This document shows, one piece after another, positions 58,472 to 64,000 of a stretch of DNA of 64,000 nucleotides. The stretch lies in contig CM069448.1 in assembly GCA_035610835.1 (NCBI GenBank), forward strand, positions 7,937,607 through 8,001,606, given 5' to 3'. The position numbers were made by a program, and so were the translations under genes. The notes beneath the pieces were generated by a model. It ran no database searches, was not told the DNA's origin, and saw nothing but the letters and a program-made list of their open reading frames with translations. The number at the start of each line of letters is the position of its first letter. Positions within the stretch are counted from its first letter, which is position 1. The stretch is from Ophiura sarsii. Taxonomy: Eukaryota > Echinodermata > Ophiuroidea > Amphilepidida > Ophiuridae.

Positions 58472-58685
58472 TACACTGCAAAAACTGCAGAACGTGTTCA
58501 AATGTAACAGATAGAACATGTTCTGAATATGTTCTGATGTGTTCTGAACACGTTCAGAACATATCCAGAACACGTTCAGAACATGTTCTAAATCTGTTAC
58601 ATTTTGAACATGTTCTGGAACACCTGGAGAACACACCGTGAACATGTTCTGAACGCGTCATGTGTTCTGCACTTTTTGCAGTGTA
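58472..58685. mobile_element. 214-bp palindromic MITE built of AGAACA/TGTTCT half-sites
   Basis: Ends TACACTGCAAAAACTGCAG and CTGCACTTTTTGCAGTGTA are inverses with one mismatch and begin and end in TA. The interior has about a dozen GAACA/TGTTC phrases, including AGAACATGTTCT palindromes. Confidence 0.85.
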
Positions 58686-58849
58686 TTGAAAATCTTATAT
58701 TGATTTCAGTGTGAGTCGGAATAAACGCACATGCGTGGGTAACTATTATATCTCTTTTAACGTGGTACATGAATTATCTTTTGAACCTGAAGATACAGCT
58801 TTATATCGTTGTTTGGGGAGCACTTTCGCATTGAACTATAATAGTGATA

Positions 58850-61800
58850 TCTTCTGAAGATAGCTCAAATCAGAATATATTATCTTTCAATCTGGTATAA
58901 CCAACCCTGCATGACTCTTGTATCCGAATATCTATCACGTCAATTGGTGCGCTTTCTTTTAGGCCTAGTCCAGATGAGAGAGGTATCTATTATTCCCAGT
59001 GGTTTTTATGTTTGTTAAACAGTTAATCTATCTAATCTTGTCTTATCTATAATTTGATCATTTACTTTTGTAAAGTCAACAAATGCTTGTTTTCATCTTC
59101 GTCATCATCAATGATAACTTGAAACAAAATGAATCTACGTGATTTACGCAGATTCAAGGGCAATCTTTATACTATTAATCTTTATACATTCGGTATACGC
59201 ATGACAATTATCGCGGACACAGTCTTTGCAAGGAAAAATAACCGTATAAATTGCAACATTTCATTTCACTCGTTTGACCTTCATCTGGCCGCATAATCCT
59301 CTTGTTGAAACAATACGCAGATAAACCGCTTGAGTTGCTTTTAATAGGTAATACCGCAGACAACAACCCAATAACACTCTCCTTAAAGACTTCATCTCTC
59401 ATATACCCAATGCTCATTAACTGTTAAAGCGCATTATTTTCACGGCTTAAAATGTTTGCGTGGTTAGAAGCAGCAACATTATTCCATCAAGAAAGTAATA
59501 CAAATTGATACGCTATAACATTTGCTTTAAAATGTCTAACTTAAAGGAAAATTAACAAATCTTCGAGCTTGAAGAAATCACGAATCTTGATCAGTCTTGA
59601 TCGCGAAATATTCAGGCCCGCAAATGTTAATGCTTTAACACAGACACAGGTCGTGCATGTGTGACTAAAACAAACACGCCGGGGAGTGAGTGAGTGCATA
59701 TTTCAAATGAATAATAATTTCATTACTTTCTCTCTTCTGTCGTCCACATTTGTGTAAATCACGGTGGATGGAGAGCAATATGGTCAAGCAGGCATGACCA
59801 ATGCATGATATAGCTAGCTGTACAATAAAATGTCGAATTGTTTAAGTAGAATGGTGTATACTGTACTTTGCAAGGTTTGCAAACAGTTATTATTAAAGAT
59901 ACTGGTATCCAGTTATAGTTGTGCGTATATTTAGCATTTTACCTTTATGACTTTGAGTAATATGCCTTAGACAAAAGTGTAATTAATATTAACTACATCA
60001 TTTTTGTATATCTTCTGAAGATAGCATTACGTGCACTGTTCATGCGGTTGGTATACAAATGTTGCGTTACATCAAACAAAATAGTATTGCATTACACATT
60101 GTATACAGTAGATGATCAAACTGCTGTATTTGTGTAAATCTAAATATTTCTATCTCATGAAGATAGCATACATGTTAAAATTGCGTATTGACCAAACCTA
60201 TTAAACAATTGCACAACATATAAAATAATTATGATTTTGTAAGTTGGTCGTGAATAGGCATAGGTTAGACAGGTCGATTCATTCCTGTGCTTTTTGTAGT
60301 TTTAAATTAAATTAAACTATTTAATAAATACACACATTACTATCTTCTGAGGATAATATAACACTACCAATGCTTTACAGGTATACAAGGGTTCTATAGT
60401 ATTGGCAAGACTTTAACAAAATGCAACCTGTGTACACATTATGTCATTTGAAGATAATATCCTCACAGAGTGATAATACACATTGCTATCTTCTGAAGAT
60501 AACATGCTAAATGCTATACAGGTATTGAAGGTATGGCCCACAGTAAGACTCTTTCAACACTTATTCCAGTGTATACAGACTGTAACAAAAAAAAGTTATA
60601 CAATCGCAATTTTATTTTTAATTCAATGTTAAAATCATGCAATGTCAAAATCTCTTACACTCTGTGTTTACTTAAAAGTCCCGTTTTGGCTACCAGAACC
60701 ATTTTATTTGGTCTTTTTAACTACTTGCGTTTAAAAGTTATGACCAATCTACTAAGTCGTCTAGAAATCGGATTGGGCCACTTTCCCAATAATATCATAC
60801 AATCTTGTTTGTATAAATTAAATGGTTAGGTTATCATGCAAGGAACATTAGAGAGAACAATATAATTCTTTTTTCAAATAGTTTTATTTCATTTGAATAA
60901 ATAAATTCATAAAATAAATAAATAATATTTGTAAAGACCTAACCTTCTTTGTAATACTTTTAACCACTTGAAACGAACCATTGTTGTCTAACAAGAGCGC
61001 TCTACTGCTATGTTCCTGGTTCGATTCCATTCATATTCATCCCAGTGATTTTACCATTGATGGCCCAGGTGATTTCATGACTACTTTAGACAATTGATGA
61101 TATCTCTGCTTACCGACCATCGATTGTCATGAAACAAAGCTTATTCGAAAGCTAAGAAAATTCCCCTCGCAGGCAATTAAAACTCGAAACAGAAATTCCA
61201 CGGGAGTTATTTTTAATATTTTTTTCAAAACTGTTTTTTGTTTGTTACAGCCTGTACATTGTGATCTATTTCTTGTGACGATCCTCATACTGTCATATAC
61301 ATTACTGAGCAATAATATTACAATGCTATCTTCAGAAGATTGCTAAATTGCTATAATCATGAATCTGAACAGGGATAAACATTTATTATACACAGTGACA
61401 TCTAAAAGTACAAGCCACCAGCTTCTGGATAAAATGTTGTCAGAATTGGACAAGTACATCCACTGCTTGTCTGAAGATACCATCCGAAATGTGGTATAGG
61501 TATAAGCACAATGCTATTGTCCCAAGATAACCTACGGATTGTGATCATCCGAAATGTGGTATAGGTATAAGCACAATGCTATTGTCTCAAGATAACCTAC
61601 GGATTGTGATCATCCGAAATGTGGTATAGGTATAAGCACAATGCTATTGTCCCAAGATAACCTACGGATTGTGATCATCCGAAATGTGGTATAGGTATAA
61701 GCACAATGCTATTGTCCCAAGATAACCTACGGATTGTGATCATCCGAAATGTGGTATAGGTATAAGCACAATGCTATTGTCTCAAGATACCCTACGGATT

Positions 61801-62275
61801 GTGATCATCCGAAATTACATTCTAAATCTTTCATCAGTAGCTATTGTAATCGTCAGAAGAGAACTTTCTTAATCTTGCAAGAATATACCCATCAATTTCT
61901 TTATAAGATTAAACACATTCTATATACTGAATATGTTATTCTTAATTTTTCACGAGTATACATATTGCTATACATTTGTATACTGAAGATGACATTATTT
62001 ATCTTGCAAAAACATGCAAATTGCTATCTACTGAAAACAGAATTTATATTTCTAATCTTACACGAGTAATCATACATGTTTTTATATACAGTCCTGAAGG
62101 CATTATTCTTACATATTTTTAACTACTCAAGATACTAGCATTCTTAAACAAGTAGTCTTGCTTGTCTGTATGCATTGCTATCTTCTAAAGATAACATTTG
62201 CAGTACTTAAAAAGTACACATTTTTGACATTTTCAATACTGTTCAAGTAAACAAAATTCATATCTTCTGAAGATA
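58850..62275. repeat. dispersed TATCTTCTGAAGATA palindromes (old satellite field)
   Basis: Clear copies near 58850, 60007, 60487, 61325 and 62259; decayed ones near 60151, 60341, 60446, 61980 and 62170. Common context is ACACATTGC on the left and ACAT or GCAT on the right, with spacing of roughly 100-170 bp in the denser part. The 98-codon frame at 60533 and 106-codon frame at 61749 overlap this field and are not recognised. Confidence 0.7.
61481..61815. repeat. 65-bp tandem array, five copies plus a partial
   Basis: Unit starts CATCCGAAATGTGGTATAGG and contains ACAATGCTATTGTCCCAAGA. Copies differ by CCC/CTC and one AACC/ACCC change. The CTATTGTCCCAAGATAAC part looks like a decayed version of the surrounding CTATCTTCTGAAGATAAC palindrome. 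Confidence 0.95.
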
Positions 62276-62289
62276 AGAACCTATTATGC

Positions 62290-63062
62290 TGTACAAGTTT
62301 GCTACCTTCCATCATCGGAAGTTTATATGCGTTCTATTAACGATAAAACACACATTTATAGAGAAATACACGAATTGTAGAAAGAAGGCGGAATTATATT
62401 CATAGAACCCAAAATAACACACGGAGAAACAAGAAATATGAGAAGCCCTACCATAAAACCAATCACATTTAGCATTTATCCCATCTCAGAACCGCTGAAG
62501 GATATATTCACAAACTTAACGACAAAACTAGACTCCTACATTTACGTGCGATTCAAAATGCAACGCCTCGCCACGGTATGGTGTTTTCAGAGCTGACGGG
62601 TCTCCCTCGTGTATGACGAAATGCATAGTTAGAGGCGAAACAATTTTTACATAACCTACGCCCTAAAGTGATTTTATAATTAGCTATGTCCCTCCTATAT
62701 AATATATACAATGCATTCCCGTCAACTACAACACCAACGCTTAAATGCATAACGACACGTTTAAGAATTCCTCTATGAATGACTTCAAGAGTTCAACTCT
62801 CGCTTAAGTGACATTAATGGTCGATATCATTATTGAAGGAAAACATTATTGGCGGATCAAACTGTTATCTTTGAAATTAGAATATTCCGCAGCACGAATT
62901 TGATCGTTAAATTTGGAGGAGAGACCCCGTGTTGTTGCTGGCGAATTTATGCATAAGGCGGGACTATCAATTTATATATTATGTTATGAAAATACAACTG
63001 TTCTGCTTCAAGCATCAAGAAACATGCATTGAAATGTTATTAGTTTGCTTGATGTACATGTC
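62290..63062. other. no gene recognised
   Basis: No supported feature; small frames only. Confidence 0.4.
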
Positions 63063-63420
63063 AGTTTTTGGTTGGATTGTATTGGGTTGGGTTGAGTTTG
63101 AGCTAGGTTGGGTTGAGACTTGAGAGGAGTTGGGTCGGGGTGGGTCAGGTTGAGATGAGATGAGTTGGGTTGGGTTGGGTTGGGTTGGGTTGGAGTGCGT
63201 TGCAGTGCGTTGGGTTGGGATGGGGTGGATTGGGTTGGGTTAGTTAGGTTGGGTTGGGTTGGATTAGGTTGGGGTGGGTTTGGTTGGGGTGGGTTGGGTT
63301 GATGGGGTGGGTTGGTAGGTTGGGTTGGGTGGTTAGAGGGTTATTGGGGTGGGTTGGGTTGGAATTGGATGACATGGATTTGGCGGCTGGGCTGGGTTGT
63401 GCTGGAGTGGATGGATGATT
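63063..63420. repeat. (GGGTT)n-like G-rich minisatellite
   Basis: Long runs of GGGTT with variants GGGGT, GGATT and GAGTT, all G-rich on the plus strand. Many groups of four G-triplets with 2-base loops are present. The proline- and asparagine-rich minus-strand frame here is a by-product of the repeat. Confidence 0.95.
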
Positions 63421-64000
63421 TGCTCCTTTAATGGAAAATACATCCGATCTAATGCGCAATGAGGAATTGACGCCACACTGCACATGCATGATGACGAGCC
63501 TCGACTTAACTTGCCTTTAGTCTGGCCGAAAAGGTGATTTGAACACATCTAAATACAGTAACATATATTTGTCCACCAAACCAGACGATGTAATCTTTGG
63601 ATGGAGCGTTTAATCTGTCACAAGAATCCAATCAAATGAAACATTCATGGACAACGAGGCTATCAAATGGTAAAATGGAGATGAAGTGCAATTAGGCAGA
63701 CAAAGTAATGAGATGCCTCACGATGAGTGGCTCTTCTTGCAACAAATTGAATTATCAACCTGCTGGGTGCATTGTCCTTGTTTCTTGTTCCATTTGCATT
63801 TTATTTTAATCATTGTACACATCGAGGTTCAGGGCATATCTGAATGTGTTTTAGCTTATAAACTGTTGAACCTTTGATATTAACATGGCAGCTATATTGT
63901 AGACAGGATTGTACGAACACCTTATTATGTGTAAAGGCAATAGCTGCCATAGCTGCCAGGTTCTATTCTGTTACTTTATAAGGCGACGTGACATGCCCTA
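63421..64000. other. no gene recognised
   Basis: Short frames only, to the window edge. Confidence 0.4.

Noticed and set aside
60967..61040. tRNA-like sequence with GGTTCGATTCC
   Set aside because: The B box is good but no D arm, anticodon stem or acceptor can be aligned.
58850..62275. CRISPR-like spacing of TATCTTCTGAAGATA
   Set aside because: Intervening sequences are long, irregular and partly related to each other. This fits decay of a satellite, not acquired spacers.
63063..63420. Interstitial telomere repeat
   Set aside because: The unit is GGGTT with variants, not TTAGGG, and there is no subtelomeric context.
63244..63489. Pro/Asn/Thr-rich frame on the minus strand
   Set aside because: It is a by-product of the GGGTT minisatellite.

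Overview
The window looks like intergenic or intronic DNA of a metazoan, most likely a marine deuterostome and perhaps an echinoderm. The reasons are AT-rich sequence, a scaffold gap of exactly 100 N, no recognisable host gene, LINE and tRNA-derived SINE remnants, and many short inverted-repeat transposons. The organism call is an inference from repeat style only. I see no bacterial gene organisation, rRNA or CRISPR. I found no host exon that I can defend; the coding signals are transposon-derived.

Layout. 1-8.9 kb: minisatellites (1-296, 6385-6639), a ~100-bp satellite array running into the gap (3788-5735, gap 5736-5835), and poly-G/C-ended elements at 3.0 and 6.6-7.0 kb. 8.9-11.5 kb: a 32-bp hairpin-forming tandem array decaying at its right side, next to a LINE 3' end. 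12.9-16.8 kb: four tandem, partly deleted copies of a ~690-bp repeat, one copy split by two different TIR elements; the sister copies preserve the empty sites. 19.0-22.0 kb: a tandem segmental duplication with several indels flanked by short direct repeats. 22.4-23.1 kb: LINE reverse-transcriptase tail.

23.5-30.9 kb: the main object of interest, a ~7.4-kb element bounded by perfect 51-bp inverted repeats. It carries one long reading frame (minus strand, 642 codons) with an N-terminal Cys/His cluster and in-frame tandem duplications. It abuts, with no base between, a 379-bp inverted-repeat element that shares 227 identical bases with its far end. I read it as a DIRS-like or otherwise non-autonomous element; no polymerase, recombinase or transposase frame was found inside it.

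31.7-45.3 kb: SINE, tRNA-like units, an oppositely oriented ~0.9-kb repeat pair, two hAT-like CAGTGGCG elements, a GC-rich 1.13-kb TIR element, a 478-bp palindrome and small MITEs. 46-50.4 kb: a retroelement C-terminal fragment, a hAT-type element with a perfect 8-bp duplication, a foldback and a SINE. 52.0-53.1 kb: a very uniform 106-bp satellite. 54.2-56.0 kb: a decayed LINE interrupted by a MITE. 58-62.3 kb: MITEs and a field of dispersed GATA-containing palindromes with a recent 65-bp amplification. 63.06-63.42 kb: a GGGTT minisatellite.

The parts do not form a pathway. The window is a nest of repeats whose insertion history can be read from target duplications and from intact sister copies.
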